A DNA stretch of 64,000 nt from Algiphilus sp965216485 (GTDB taxonomy: Bacteria > Pseudomonadota > Gammaproteobacteria > Nevskiales > Nevskiaceae). The first letter of the stretch is position 1, and each line of letters opens with the position of its first letter. The translations under genes were made by a program, and so were the position numbers. The DNA is taken from contig NZ_OZ244162.1 of assembly GCF_965216485.1 (NCBI RefSeq), forward strand, positions 2,976,001-3,040,000, written 5' to 3'. The notes beneath the pieces were generated by a model that saw nothing but the letters and a program-made list of their open reading frames with translations, was not told the DNA's origin and ran no database searches. Positions 26,774-35,100 of this stretch are shown one piece after another.

Positions 26774-27040
26774 ATGCCCGACACATTGCCGCCCGCTCCG
26801 AAGTGCCTTGCTGACCATGTCGCCGAAAGCCTCGACGACTACTTCTCCCATCTGAATGGGCATACGCCGCCCGGAGATCTGTATGGGATGGTGCTCTCTC
26901 AGGTCGAGAGTCCGCTGCTATCCAAGGTGCTCGAGCATTGCGACGGCAATCAGTCTCGGGCGGCCGCCCTGCTCGGAATGAACCGCGCCACCCTGCGCAA
27001 GAAGCTCCGCCACTACGGGCTACTGAATACCGAATCATGA
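26774..27040 (+). CDS. fis: Fis family nucleoid-associated DNA-binding protein
   Basis: 88 residues from ATG 26774. The C-terminal helix-turn-helix reads CDGNQSRAAALLGMNRATLRKKLRHYGLL, quoted here in two parts as CDGNQSRAAALLGM and NRATLRKKLRHYGLL, the Fis signature. DYFSHLNGHTPPGDLYGMVLSQVE corresponds to the dimerisation helices. Bends DNA and regulates growth-phase genes. ATG 26735 would add 13 residues; neither start has a good ribosome-binding site. A -10-like TATAGT is present at 26686-26691. fis overlaps purH by ATGA, whereas in enterics fis follows dusB; fis-purH is the Pseudomonas-type order. Confidence 0.93.
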   Translation: MPDTLPPAPKCLADHVAESLDDYFSHLNGHTPPGDLYGMVLSQVESPLLSKVLEHCDGNQSRAAALLGMNRATLRKKLRHYGLLNTES

Positions 27041-28584
27041 CCCCTAAGCGTGCTCTGCTATCGGTCTCCGACAAGACCGGTCTCGTTGATTTTGCCCGCG
27101 TGCTGGCCGACGCCGGCGTCGAACTGCTCTCCACCGGTGGCACGCACCGTGCGCTGCAGGAGGCCGGCATCGCGGTCCGCGACGTTGCCTCGGTGACCGG
27201 TTTTCCGGAAATCATGGATGGCCGCGTCAAGACCCTGCATCCGGCCATTCATGGCGGCATCCTCGGCCGCCGCGGCATCGACGACGCCGTCATGCAGGCG
27301 CAGGGCATTGCCCCCATCGATCTCGTGGTGGTCAATCTCTATCCCTTCGCGCAGACCATCGCGCGCAGCGACTGCACCTTCGACGATGCCATCGAGAACA
27401 TCGACATCGGCGGCCCGGCGATGGTGCGCGCCGCCGCCAAGAACCACGCCCATGTCGGCGTGGTGGTGGACCCCGCCGACTATGCGCGCGTGGGTGCCGC
27501 GGTCCAGGCCGGCGCGCTGCCGGACAGCCTGCGCCGCGAGCTGGCCGCCGCTGCCTTTGCCCATACCGGCCGCTATGACGCCATGGTCGCTGACTATCTG
27601 CAGACCGCCAGCAACCCGGACGAAGCCCATCCGGCCGCGCTCGTCTGTGGCTGGGAGCGGGTCGAAGCCCTGCGCTATGGCGAGAATCCGCATCAGCATG
27701 CAGCCTTCTATCGGGAAGCCGATGCCCCCGCCGGATCGCTGGGCGCTGCCCGCTTGGTCCAGGGCAAGGCGATGTCCTACAACAACTATGCGGACGCGGA
27801 CGCCGCCATGGGCTGCGTCGCCCAGTTCGATCGACCGGCCTGCGTCATCGTCAAGCACGCCAACCCCTGCGGCGTCGCCGAACGCGACACCATTGGCGAA
27901 GCCTACGACGCCGCCTTTGCCACCGATCCCACCTCGGCCTTCGGCGGCATCATCGCCTTCAACCGGCCGCTCGACGCCGCCACCGCGCAGAGCATCATTA
28001 AGCGCCAGTTCGTCGAGGTCCTTATCGCGCCCGAGGCAGAGGCCGAGGCGCTGGAGGCGCTGGCCACCAAGCCCAACATCCGCCTGCTGCTCACCAGCAA
28101 CGCCAGCGCGCCGCAGCCCAAGCGTCGCCTGCAGAGCGTCTCGGGCGGATTGCTGGTGCAGGATTCCGACCACGGCGTGGTCACTGCCGAGCAGCTACGT
28201 ACCGTCAGCACCCGCGTTCCCGACGCCGCGACCATCGCCGACCTGCTCTTTGCCTGGCGCGTGGCCAAGTACGTCAAGTCCAATGCCATCGTCTATGCCC
28301 GTGACGGCCAGACCATCGGCGTCGGTGCCGGCCAGATGAGCCGGGTCTACTCCGCGCGCATCGCTGGCATCAAGGCCGCCGACGAGGGCCTGCAGGTCGA
28401 AGGGGCCGTGATGGCCTCGGATGCCTTCTTCCCGTTCCGCGATGGCATCGATGCGGCCGCCAAGGCGGGCATCCGCGCCATCATCCAGCCCGGTGGCTCG
28501 ATGCGCGATGAAGAGGTGATCACGGCAGCCAACGAACACGATATCGCCATGGTCTTCACTGGCATGCGCCACTTCCGGCACTAG
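27037..28584 (+). CDS. purH: Bifunctional AICAR formyltransferase / IMP cyclohydrolase
   Basis: Last two steps of IMP synthesis. 515 residues: an N-terminal IMP cyclohydrolase domain of MGS fold (about 1-190; RALLSVSDKTGLVDFARVL, STGGTHRALQEAG, GGRVKTLHP-type segment) and a C-terminal AICAR transformylase domain (about 200-515; LRYGENPHQHAAFY, IVKHANPCGVAERDT, SAFGGIIAFNRPL, KSNAIVYARDGQTIGVGAGQMSRV). All standard. ATG 27037 overlaps the fis stop by 4 bp, so the two are coupled. Confidence 0.98.
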   Translation: MTPKRALLSVSDKTGLVDFARVLADAGVELLSTGGTHRALQEAGIAVRDVASVTGFPEIMDGRVKTLHPAIHGGILGRRGIDDAVMQAQGIAPIDLVVVNLYPFAQTIARSDCTFDDAIENIDIGGPAMVRAAAKNHAHVGVVVDPADYARVGAAVQAGALPDSLRRELAAAAFAHTGRYDAMVADYLQTASNPDEAHPAALVCGWERVEALRYGENPHQHAAFYREADAPAGSLGAARLVQGKAMSYNNYADADAAMGCVAQFDRPACVIVKHANPCGVAERDTIGEAYDAAFATDPTSAFGGIIAFNRPLDAATAQSIIKRQFVEVLIAPEAEAEALEALATKPNIRLLLTSNASAPQPKRRLQSVSGGLLVQDSDHGVVTAEQLRTVSTRVPDAATIADLLFAWRVAKYVKSNAIVYARDGQTIGVGAGQMSRVYSARIAGIKAADEGLQVEGAVMASDAFFPFRDGIDAAAKAGIRAIIQPGGSMRDEEVITAANEHDIAMVFTGMRHFRH

Positions 28585-28586
28585 CA

Positions 28587-28620
28587 TCGACGGCTGCGCT
28601 GCCCGCACTGCGCAGCTCGA
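28587..28620 (+). terminator. Possible hairpin terminator after purH
   Basis: Inverted repeat gctgcgc / gcgcagc (28593-28599 and 28610-28616) with outer tcga/tcga pairing, 10-base loop, starting 3 bp after the purH stop. No T-run, so moderate support only. Confidence 0.4.
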
Positions 28621-28658
28621 CGTTAAGCTCCGCATTCGCTCTCGAAGGATATCTCCGC

Positions 28659-29483
28659 ATGGCCCGTACCCCCGCCGCACTGTCGCGCGCCGCCGTCAAC
28701 GCGTCCACGGCGCTGTCGCGCCTGAGCCGCCTGCCGGGCGTCAATCTGCCGACCTCGCTGCTCGCCTCGTCGGCCCGCGGCTGGCGCGGTTCCAATGTGC
28801 GCGTGCATCAGCCGCAGGAAGTGACGGAGATCACCCTCTATGAATTCGAGGGCTGCCCCTTCTGCCGCGTGGTCCGCGAGGTGCTGACCGAGCTCGACCT
28901 GGACGTGCATATCCGCCCTTGTCCGGCGGGCGGACGCGTCTTTCGCGAAGAGGCCGAGCGGCTCGGCGGCAAGCAGCAGTTCCCGCTGCTGGTCATCGAG
29001 GGCGAGGCACCGCTGTACGAATCCGCAGACATCATCAAGCGCCTCTACGCGCGCTATGGCAACGGCCGTCCGGCACCCAGCGCGGCCGCCATGCGCCGCG
29101 CCCTCGCCGGCTCCCAGGCGGCCAGTCTGAGCCGAGGTCTGGCCGGCCTGCGCGCCCGCCCCTCGCGCCAGCCCAAGCAGCCACTGGTGCTGTACAGCTT
29201 CGAATCCAGCCCCTATTCGCGCATGGTGCGCGAGCGCCTGTGTGAACTCGAGCTGCCCTATCGGCTGAAGAATTTCGGCAAGGCGCGCGCCACCGATATC
29301 GGTCCCCCCTTCGTGCGCACGCGCTTCTTCCCCGATGCGCCGGTGGACTCGCGCAACCGGCGCGAGATGCTGGCCAAGACCGGTCGCACCCAGGTGCCCT
29401 ATCTGGAAGATCCGAACACCGGCGCCGCCATGTTCGAGTCGCGCGTCATCAACAACTACCTGGAGAGCGTCTACGCGCTCTAG
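28659..29483 (+). CDS. Protein with two tandem GST N-terminal (thioredoxin-like) domains
   Basis: 274 residues. After a 50-residue lead with many R, A and L, there are two glutaredoxin/GST-N modules. The first (about 57-135) has TLYEFEGCPFCRVVREVL, a redox CPFC motif, and LYESADIIKRLYARYG. The second (about 172-274) has VLYSFESSPYSRMVRERL, where the cysteines are replaced by Ser, and MFESRVINNYLESVYAL. There is no helical GST C-domain. One redox-active and one degenerate module suggest a glutathione-dependent scaffold; function unknown. Similar tandem GST_N proteins occur in cyanobacteria, plants and Pseudomonas. Followed at 24 bp by the DksA-like gene. Confidence 0.82.
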   Translation: MARTPAALSRAAVNASTALSRLSRLPGVNLPTSLLASSARGWRGSNVRVHQPQEVTEITLYEFEGCPFCRVVREVLTELDLDVHIRPCPAGGRVFREEAERLGGKQQFPLLVIEGEAPLYESADIIKRLYARYGNGRPAPSAAAMRRALAGSQAASLSRGLAGLRARPSRQPKQPLVLYSFESSPYSRMVRERLCELELPYRLKNFGKARATDIGPPFVRTRFFPDAPVDSRNRREMLAKTGRTQVPYLEDPNTGAAMFESRVINNYLESVYAL

Positions 29484-29507
29484 TGGGGCCGCCGTTATGC
29501 TGGGCGC

Positions 29508-29864
29508 ATGACGGAGGATCTCAGCGCGGCCGACCGCGACCGACTGGCCGATCAATTGCAGGCGCTGGCGCAGCAACTGCGCGAGGCGCTGACCCAGAGC
29601 GACGCCTCGGCCAGCCCCGTGGAACTCGACCAGGCGCGCGTCGGGCGCGTCTCGCGCGGCGATGCGCTGCAACAGCAGGCCATGGCCCAGGCCGGACAGC
29701 GCGTCCTGCAGCAGCGACTGCATGCGGTGCACGGCGCCTTGCAAAGGCTCCAGCAGGGGCACTACGGCTACTGCATCGACTGCGACGAGCCCATCGCCCT
29801 CGCCCGCCTGCAACGCCAACCCGAGGCGGCACGCTGCATTGCCTGCCAGTCGGCTCGGGAGTAG
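29508..29864 (+). CDS. TraR/DksA-like zinc-finger protein
   Basis: 118 residues. N-terminal coiled coil (about 5-75, L and Q rich) and a C-terminal four-cysteine zinc finger: CIDCDEP at about 89-95 and CIACQ at about 110-114, matching the C-x2-C-x(n)-C-x2-C TraR/DksA motif. DksA proper is about 150 residues with two acidic residues at the coil tip; here the tip is not obvious, so it is a paralogue rather than DksA. May act on RNA polymerase through the secondary channel (family inference). The Pho box of the next gene begins 5 bp after its stop. Confidence 0.85.
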   Translation: MTEDLSAADRDRLADQLQALAQQLREALTQSDASASPVELDQARVGRVSRGDALQQQAMAQAGQRVLQQRLHAVHGALQRLQQGHYGYCIDCDEPIALARLQRQPEAARCIACQSARE

Positions 29865-29868
29865 GCCC

Positions 29869-29897
29869 TCGTCACAAAAGTGTCACGCCATTGTCAT
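29869..29897 (+). promoter_or_regulatory. Candidate Pho box with three heptamers
   Basis: Three heptamers spaced by exactly 4 bp, giving an 11-bp period: TCGTCAC (29869), GTGTCAC (29880), TTGTCAT (29891). The known PhoB half-site is CTGTCAT/C with a 4-bp A/T-rich linker; the first linker here is aaaa. It lies 34 bp before the ATG of the metallophosphoesterase gene and not within a gene. I could not find a matching -10 at the expected distance. Confidence 0.6.
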
Positions 29898-29931
29898 GGC
29901 AGCGACTCGACCGCCTCCTACCCTGCCGGCC

Positions 29932-30759
29932 ATGGCAGAGACGACGGCACCGACCTACCGCACGATTTGGGTTTCCGATGTGCACCTGGGCACGCCCGGC
30001 TGCAAGGCCGAGCATCTGGTCGACTTTCTCAAGGCCAACCAGTGCGAAACGCTCTATCTGGTCGGCGACATCATCGATGGCTGGAAGCTGACCGGTGGCT
30101 GGTACTGGCCACAGGAGCACACCAATGTCATCCGCAAGATCCTGACCAAGGCCAAGCGCGGTGCCAAGGTGTATTACATCACCGGCAACCACGACGAATT
30201 CCTGCGCCGTTTCGTCAACTTCGGCCTGAGCATGGGCAACATCCACGTGCTCAACGAGCACGTGCACGTCACCGCCGATGGCCGCCGGCTGCTCGTGCTG
30301 CACGGCGACGCCTTTGACGTTATCACGCGCTATCACAAGTGGATCGCGATGGCCGGCGACACGCTGTACGAGAACGCCATGCGCTTCAACCGCCACTTCA
30401 ATCGCGTGCGGCGTCGGCTCGGCATGCCTTACTGGTCGCTGTCGGCCTATGCCAAGAACCGGGTCAAGTCGGCGGTCAACATCGTGTCGGATTTCGAGGA
30501 ATCGGTGGCGCACGAATGCCGTCGGCGCGGCCTGGACGGCGTCGTCTGCGGCCATATCCACCACGCCGAGATGCGCGAGATTCACGGGGTGCAGTACATG
30601 AACTGCGGCGACTGGGTGGAATCCTGCTCGGCCCTCGTCGAGCACTACGACGGCCGCATCGAGATCGTGCGCTGGGTCGATTTCAACAAGCTCAACGAGC
30701 GCCCCAACCGCAACGACGCCGTCGAACCGCTGGCGGTCCCCAGCGCCGAAACCGCCTAG
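29932..30759 (+). CDS. LpxH/PlcP-type metallophosphoesterase, probably Pho-regulated
   Basis: 275-residue calcineurin-like phosphoesterase of the COG2908 group. Metal-binding motifs in order: VSDVHLG (D-x-H), LVGDIIDGW (GD), ITGNHDEFL (GNHD), LHGDAFD and GHIHHAEM (GHxH). The family was named for LpxH, which cleaves UDP-2,3-diacylglucosamine, but true LpxH is about 240 residues and opens with DLHL. The DVHLGTPGC..WYWPQ..N form here resembles PlcP, the phosphate-starvation phospholipase that recycles phospholipids for lipid remodelling. Together with the Pho box upstream this favours a PlcP-like role (inference). ATG 29896 is also in frame but overlaps the Pho box, so ATG 29932 is preferred. 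Convergent with the EI gene. Confidence 0.85.
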   Translation: MAETTAPTYRTIWVSDVHLGTPGCKAEHLVDFLKANQCETLYLVGDIIDGWKLTGGWYWPQEHTNVIRKILTKAKRGAKVYYITGNHDEFLRRFVNFGLSMGNIHVLNEHVHVTADGRRLLVLHGDAFDVITRYHKWIAMAGDTLYENAMRFNRHFNRVRRRLGMPYWSLSAYAKNRVKSAVNIVSDFEESVAHECRRRGLDGVVCGHIHHAEMREIHGVQYMNCGDWVESCSALVEHYDGRIEIVRWVDFNKLNERPNRNDAVEPLAVPSAETA

Positions 30760-30764
30760 GGCGC

Positions 30765-30785
30765 GCCTGGACGCGACCGCCAGGC
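30765..30785. terminator. Weak hairpin between convergent phosphoesterase and EI genes
   Basis: Six-base inverted repeat gcctgg / ccaggc with a 9-base loop, 6 bp after the stop at 30759 and 7 bp before the stop at 30792. Short stem, no T-run. Confidence 0.3.
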
Positions 30786-30791
30786 AGGTCG

Positions 30792-32534
30792 CTACTGCGC
30801 GTCCAGCTCGGCCAGTCGGCTACGCTGCTCAGCCAGTTCGGTGGAAGCCAGGGCCCGTTCCACCCGCGCGCGCAGGCCGGCGATATCCGCGTCCATGACG
30901 ATGCGCTTGACCTCCAGCAGGCTGGAAGGGTGCATCGAGAATTCGGTCAGCCCGAGTCCGAGCAGCAGACGCGTGTAGCGCACATCGCCCGCCATTTCGC
31001 CACACATGGCGACCGGGATGCCGGCCTGGGCCCCGGCGGCAATCGTCTGCTGAATCAGTGCCAGCACCGCCGGGTGCAGCGGATCGTAGAGATAATTGAC
31101 CTCATCGTCGACGCGGTCGATGGCCAGGGTGTACTGGATGAGGTCATTGGTGCCGATGCTGAAGAAATCGCAGGTCCGTGCCAGCCAGGGCGCGGCAATG
31201 GCCGCTGCCGGCACCTCGATCATCGCCCCCACCGGAATGGATTCGGCCATGGCGTGACCTTCGGCCGCAAGCTCGGCGCGGCAGCTCTCGATCAGGCGTC
31301 GTGCCTGCCGGAACTCCAGCGTATTGGAGATCATCGGCAGCATGATCTGCATGCGGCCATGCGCCGAGGCGCGCAGCAGCGCGCGGATCTGCGTCCGGAA
31401 CAGTTCGGGCTCGCGCAGACACAGACGGATCGCGCGCAGCCCCAGCGCCGGATTGTTGGGCGTCGGCCCGGAGCGCGCGCCGGAGTCCACCTGCTTGTCC
31501 GCACCCAGATCAAGGGTCCGGATGGTGATGGTGCCGGTGACCGCCGCCACCACCCGCGCATAGGCCGCGTACTGCTCTTCCTCGGTGGGCAGCTCGGCGC
31601 GGTTCATGAACAGGAATTCGGTGCGGTACAGGCCGACACCCTCGGCACCGACCCGCGCCGCCTCGGCGGCGTCCTCGGACAGCTCGATATTGGCGAGCAG
31701 ACGGATCTTGGTGCCGTCACGGGAAATCGCCGGCTCATCCTTGAGCCGCTCGAGCCGGCGCTGATAGCGCTGATCGCGTGCGATGCGGTGGCGGAAGCGG
31801 GTCAGCGCGGCGTCGTCCGGACTGGCCAGAATGTGCCCTGCGGCGCCATCGACCACCAGCTGCTCGCCGTCGCGCAGCAGCCGACGCGCATTGTGCACGC
31901 CCACCACCGCCGGCAGATGCAGGCTGCGCGCCAGAATGGCGGTGTGCGACAGCGGTCCGCCATATTCGGTGACGAAGGCGGCGGTCTTCTGCTGCGACAG
32001 CAGAATAATGTCGGCCGGCGTGATGTCATCCGCCACCACGATGCGCGCTTCCTCGCCGGGCGGGCTGTCGTCTGGCTCCGGCAATGCCCGCTCCGACTGC
32101 AGCAGGATGCGCAGCACGCGCGCCACAACGTGCTCGACGTCATTCTGTCGCGTACGCAGATACGGGTCGTCCATCTGCTCGAAGACGGCCATCAGGGCGT
32201 CGCGTGCCTGGCGCAATGCGCCCTCGGCATTGAGTCGGTCGTCGCGGATGCGCCCGATCACCGCTTCGCTGAGCGAATGGTCATCGAGCATGAGCAGGTG
32301 GGTGTCGATGAAGGCGGCAATATCCTGCGGCGTACCGGCCGGGATCTGCGCCCGCACCTCGCGCAGCTGCTCCTTGGCCTCCTCGTGGGCGTGGGTATAG
32401 CGCGCGATCTCGGATTCGACTTCGTCGGGCTCAACGAAGTACTCGCGCACCTCCAGGTCGGTGCCCGAAATCTTGGAGACGCGACCAATGGCGATGCCGC
32501 GCGCGACGCCGATGCCGTGCAGCCAGAGACTCAT
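30792..32534 (-). CDS. ptsI: Phosphoenolpyruvate-protein phosphotransferase (PTS Enzyme I)
   Basis: 580 residues. Transfers phosphate from PEP to HPr. The N-terminal domain carries the active-site His197 in GGPLSHTAILARS; the PEP-binding barrel has LYRTEFLFMNR, GSMIEVP-type GAMIEVPAA and the catalytic Cys in VAMCGEMAGD. There is no N-terminal GAF domain, so it is EI-like and not the longer nitrogen-PTS PtsP. No sugar permease (EIIB/C) is encoded nearby, so this PTS is likely regulatory. ATG 32534 is chosen because the protein then starts WLHGIGVARGIAIG, the EI pattern. 46 bp after HPr. Confidence 0.93.
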   Translation of the reverse strand: MSLWLHGIGVARGIAIGRVSKISGTDLEVREYFVEPDEVESEIARYTHAHEEAKEQLREVRAQIPAGTPQDIAAFIDTHLLMLDDHSLSEAVIGRIRDDRLNAEGALRQARDALMAVFEQMDDPYLRTRQNDVEHVVARVLRILLQSERALPEPDDSPPGEEARIVVADDITPADIILLSQQKTAAFVTEYGGPLSHTAILARSLHLPAVVGVHNARRLLRDGEQLVVDGAAGHILASPDDAALTRFRHRIARDQRYQRRLERLKDEPAISRDGTKIRLLANIELSEDAAEAARVGAEGVGLYRTEFLFMNRAELPTEEEQYAAYARVVAAVTGTITIRTLDLGADKQVDSGARSGPTPNNPALGLRAIRLCLREPELFRTQIRALLRASAHGRMQIMLPMISNTLEFRQARRLIESCRAELAAEGHAMAESIPVGAMIEVPAAAIAAPWLARTCDFFSIGTNDLIQYTLAIDRVDDEVNYLYDPLHPAVLALIQQTIAAGAQAGIPVAMCGEMAGDVRYTRLLLGLGLTEFSMHPSSLLEVKRIVMDADIAGLRARVERALASTELAEQRSRLAELDAQ

Positions 32535-32580
32535 GCGTCGGCGGGCCCGTGGCAGGCGCGTGCAGGAGGCGGAAGGCGGG

Positions 32581-32850
32581 TCATGACTCTTCGCCGAAGC
32601 GGTCGGCCACCAGTTCGGCCAGGCAGGCGATGGCGTGGTCGGCGTCGTCACCTTCGGCGATCAGCGTGATCTGGCTGCCCTTGGCCGCGGCCAGCATCAT
32701 CACGCCCATGATGGACTTGCCGCTGACCTCGCGACCGTCCTTGCGCACACGAATCTCCGATTGATGCCGATTGGCCTCGGTCACCAGCTTGGCGGCGGCG
32801 CGCGCGTGCAGCCCCAGACGATTGACGATGGTTACAGTCGATTCAGGCAC
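32581..32850 (-). CDS. ptsH: HPr family phosphocarrier
   Basis: 89 residues with the phosphorylated His15 in NRLGLHARAA and the regulatory Ser46 in SGKSIMGVMML, the residue phosphorylated by HPr kinase. Since hprK is encoded 1.3 kb upstream in the same operon, both sites are likely used. GTG start 32850 with GGGAG 9 bp upstream; overlaps the EIIA gene by 8 bp. Confidence 0.95.
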   Translation of the reverse strand: MPESTVTIVNRLGLHARAAAKLVTEANRHQSEIRVRKDGREVSGKSIMGVMMLAAAKGSQITLIAEGDDADHAIACLAELVADRFGEES

Positions 32851-33265
32851 CGCCGTGCTCCCTGCTGCAGAACATGATGCCGCGCCGCCCGCCTTCTACG
32901 GCGGCGTCGGCGAGCGCATCCAGATCGAGATGCGGATAGTTGAAGACGCGCACCAGCATCGGCAGATTCAGGCCGGCCAGCACGCGGGTGCGGCCAGGCT
33001 CCGCCAGACGGGTGGCGATATTGCTCGGTGTCGAGCCGAAGGCGTCGGTCAACACCAGCACGCCGCGGCCGCTGTCGAGGCGTTCGATCATGCGCTGGCC
33101 GTCACGGGTGAGCAGCTCGGTGTCCTGGACGCGGCGGACTTCGAGTACTTCCACCGACAGCGTCAGCGCGTTCTCGAGCATGTCCCCGAGGGTGTCCAGG
33201 AAGAAGCGGCCGAGCCGTCCGTGCGTAACCAGCAAGACGCCGACGCGAGCCGCTGTCTCTGTCAT
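32843..33265 (-). CDS. PTS mannose-type EIIA domain protein
   Basis: 140 residues; the mannose-family EIIA fold with phospho-acceptor His15 in VLLVTHGRLG and FGSTPSNIA, LAGLNLPMLVR further on. No EIIB, IIC or IID partner is visible, so it is a stand-alone EIIA as in Xanthomonas and alphaproteobacteria, where such proteins are regulatory. ATG start with AAGGA upstream; overlaps rapZ by ATGA and HPr by 8 bp, so the three are coupled. Confidence 0.92.
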   Translation of the reverse strand: MTETAARVGVLLVTHGRLGRFFLDTLGDMLENALTLSVEVLEVRRVQDTELLTRDGQRMIERLDSGRGVLVLTDAFGSTPSNIATRLAEPGRTRVLAGLNLPMLVRVFNYPHLDLDALADAAVEGGRRGIMFCSREHGGA

Positions 33266-34119
33266 GCCGCGAGTTCCTTGTGGCGAAGTTGCAGATCAGG
33301 GTAGAGCGCGCGCAGGCGTTGCGCCAGCCGTTCCGCAATATAGACGCTGCGATGCTGCCCGCCGGTACAGCCGATGCCGACGGTGATGTAGGAGCGCGCC
33401 TGTCGATCAAAGGCCGGCAGCCAGCGCTGCAGAAAGCCATCAATGTCGTCGATCATGCTGACCACGCTGTCGTGTCCTGCCAGCCATTCGACCACCTCCG
33501 GATCCTGGCCGCTGTGCGCGCGCAGCTGCTCCTTCCAGTGGGGGTTGGGCAGGCAACGCACATCGAAGACGAAATCCAGCCCATCGGGCATGCCGTTCTT
33601 AAAGCCGAAGGAGACGATGGAGAGCAGCATGGGGGCTTCCTCGCCGCGCGAGGTCAGCAGGATGCGCTCGCGCAGCTCGTGCAGATTCATGCTGCTGGTG
33701 TCGATGATCTCGTCGGCGTAGGAGGCGATCGGTTCGAGCAGGGCACGCTCCTTCTGCACGGCCTCCAGCAGGGTGTAGCGCGAACCCGACAACGGGTGCT
33801 TGCGGCGGGTCTCGGCGAAGCGCTTGAGCAGCGCGTTCTCATCGGCGGTAAGGAACAGGATGCGGGCATTGAGGCCGCGCTCGCGCAGCCGGTCCATGTA
33901 CTGCGGCAGACCGCGAATGGCCTCCCCGCTGTCGCGCGCGTCGATGCCAAGCGCAATGCGGTCAAAGCGCCCCTCGGCCACGCCCCAGGCGCGCTTGGCC
34001 AGAGGGCCGAGCAGGTCCAGCGGAAGATTGTCGATGCAGTAGTAGCCCAGATCCTCAAGCTGGCGCAGGGCGACCGACTTGCCGGCTCCGGACAGGCCAC
34101 TGACGATGATGACTTCCAT
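33262..34119 (-). CDS. rapZ: RNase adapter protein RapZ
   Basis: 285 residues. N-terminal P-loop GLSGAGKS (K14), and LGYYCIDNLP which is the family signature; C-terminal domain contains GCTGGQHRSVYIAE and RDPEV-type segment. In E. coli RapZ binds GlmZ sRNA and presents it to RNase E, controlling GlmS. Here it sits between hprK and the EIIA gene, as in many proteobacteria. ATG with GGGAG upstream; 14 bp after hprK. Confidence 0.95.
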   Translation of the reverse strand: MEVIIVSGLSGAGKSVALRQLEDLGYYCIDNLPLDLLGPLAKRAWGVAEGRFDRIALGIDARDSGEAIRGLPQYMDRLRERGLNARILFLTADENALLKRFAETRRKHPLSGSRYTLLEAVQKERALLEPIASYADEIIDTSSMNLHELRERILLTSRGEEAPMLLSIVSFGFKNGMPDGLDFVFDVRCLPNPHWKEQLRAHSGQDPEVVEWLAGHDSVVSMIDDIDGFLQRWLPAFDRQARSYITVGIGCTGGQHRSVYIAERLAQRLRALYPDLQLRHKELAA

Positions 34120-34133
34120 GCGCCGCTCCCGCG

Positions 34134-35096
34134 TTACTGAGACTCTGTCTGCTCGTCAATGGCGCGCTGCTGCCGTTCGGCGAAAGCCTCCTCCGCGTAA
34201 TAGCCCTGCAGGCGCAACCACTGATCGCGGCAGGCAGCCTCGACCAAGGTGCCCAGATTATGCCCGACGCGCACCGGCAGACAGATGGTGGGCAGAGCCT
34301 GTCCGAGGATATCGACACTGCCGCGCAGGCCGGCCAGCCGGGCGCGGTAGTCGGTGGGGGCATCACGTACCGGCAACAGCTCCAGGCGGAAATCCACCCG
34401 CCGGCTGTCCACCAGCGCATCGCGCCCATACATGCGCGCGACATCGAGCACGCCGAGCCCGCGTACCTCCAGATAATCGCGCAACAAAGAGGGAGCCCGC
34501 CCCTCCAGCAGTCCGCCTGGCAGGGCGCGGATCTCGGCCACATCGTCGGCCACCAGCCGGTGGCCGCGCGCCAGTAGCTCCAGCGCCAATTCGCTCTTGC
34601 CGACCCCGGCGGGACCTACAATGAGCACGCCGAGCCCGAAGACCTCCGCCAGCACGCCGTAGACGCTGGCCAGCGGCGCACAGGCCTCCAACAAGTGCAT
34701 GCGCAAAACATGCAGCGCATCGGCACGACTGTGCGCATCGGGCAGCACGCCCAGCGCCACTGGAGTGCCCTCCAACCAGGTATGCAAAGGGTCGGCGTCC
34801 GCGGCCTTGGCCAGCACCACGCGCAGCCCGCGCCCGGATGCCTGGGTCAGCGCGGCAATGGGGTCGGCCGCGTCCTGCAGCCAGCGCAGCGCCGCCGTTC
34901 CGGCCATGCACAGATGGGCCGGCGCGCTCGGTTCGAGCCAGCCGGCGCGCGCAATCAGTGTGGAGGCCTCTTGCGCGCGGCGCCACTCCACGGCAAGGCC
35001 GGCGCGCGACAACAGCTTGCCGACGGCAAGCTGTGACGAGCCATCGGCATCGGCATGGACGGTGTATGCGGACGCGGCCGGCTGCTCCGCCGCCAC
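34134..35096 (-). CDS. hprK: HPr kinase/phosphorylase
   Basis: 320 residues. N-terminal domain (about 1-140) and C-terminal kinase with Walker A GPAGVGKSELALELL and the HprK signature EVRGLGVLDV. The catalytic His is in the segment ARGHRLVADD. It phosphorylates Ser46 of HPr in Gram-positives; in proteobacteria it also links PTS state to nitrogen/carbon signalling. GTG 35096 lies 4 bp after the ptsN stop and has no ribosome-binding site, so translation may be coupled to ptsN. HprK is unusual among gammaproteobacteria outside Xanthomonadales and relatives. Confidence 0.94.
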   Translation of the reverse strand: MAAEQPAASAYTVHADADGSSQLAVGKLLSRAGLAVEWRRAQEASTLIARAGWLEPSAPAHLCMAGTAALRWLQDAADPIAALTQASGRGLRVVLAKAADADPLHTWLEGTPVALGVLPDAHSRADALHVLRMHLLEACAPLASVYGVLAEVFGLGVLIVGPAGVGKSELALELLARGHRLVADDVAEIRALPGGLLEGRAPSLLRDYLEVRGLGVLDVARMYGRDALVDSRRVDFRLELLPVRDAPTDYRARLAGLRGSVDILGQALPTICLPVRVGHNLGTLVEAACRDQWLRLQGYYAEEAFAERQQRAIDEQTESQ

Positions 35097-35100
35097 GGGC

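Noticed and set aside
30339..32669. 776-residue plus-strand open frame opposite the EI gene
   Set aside because: Shadow of ptsI; composition and lack of motifs argue against coding.
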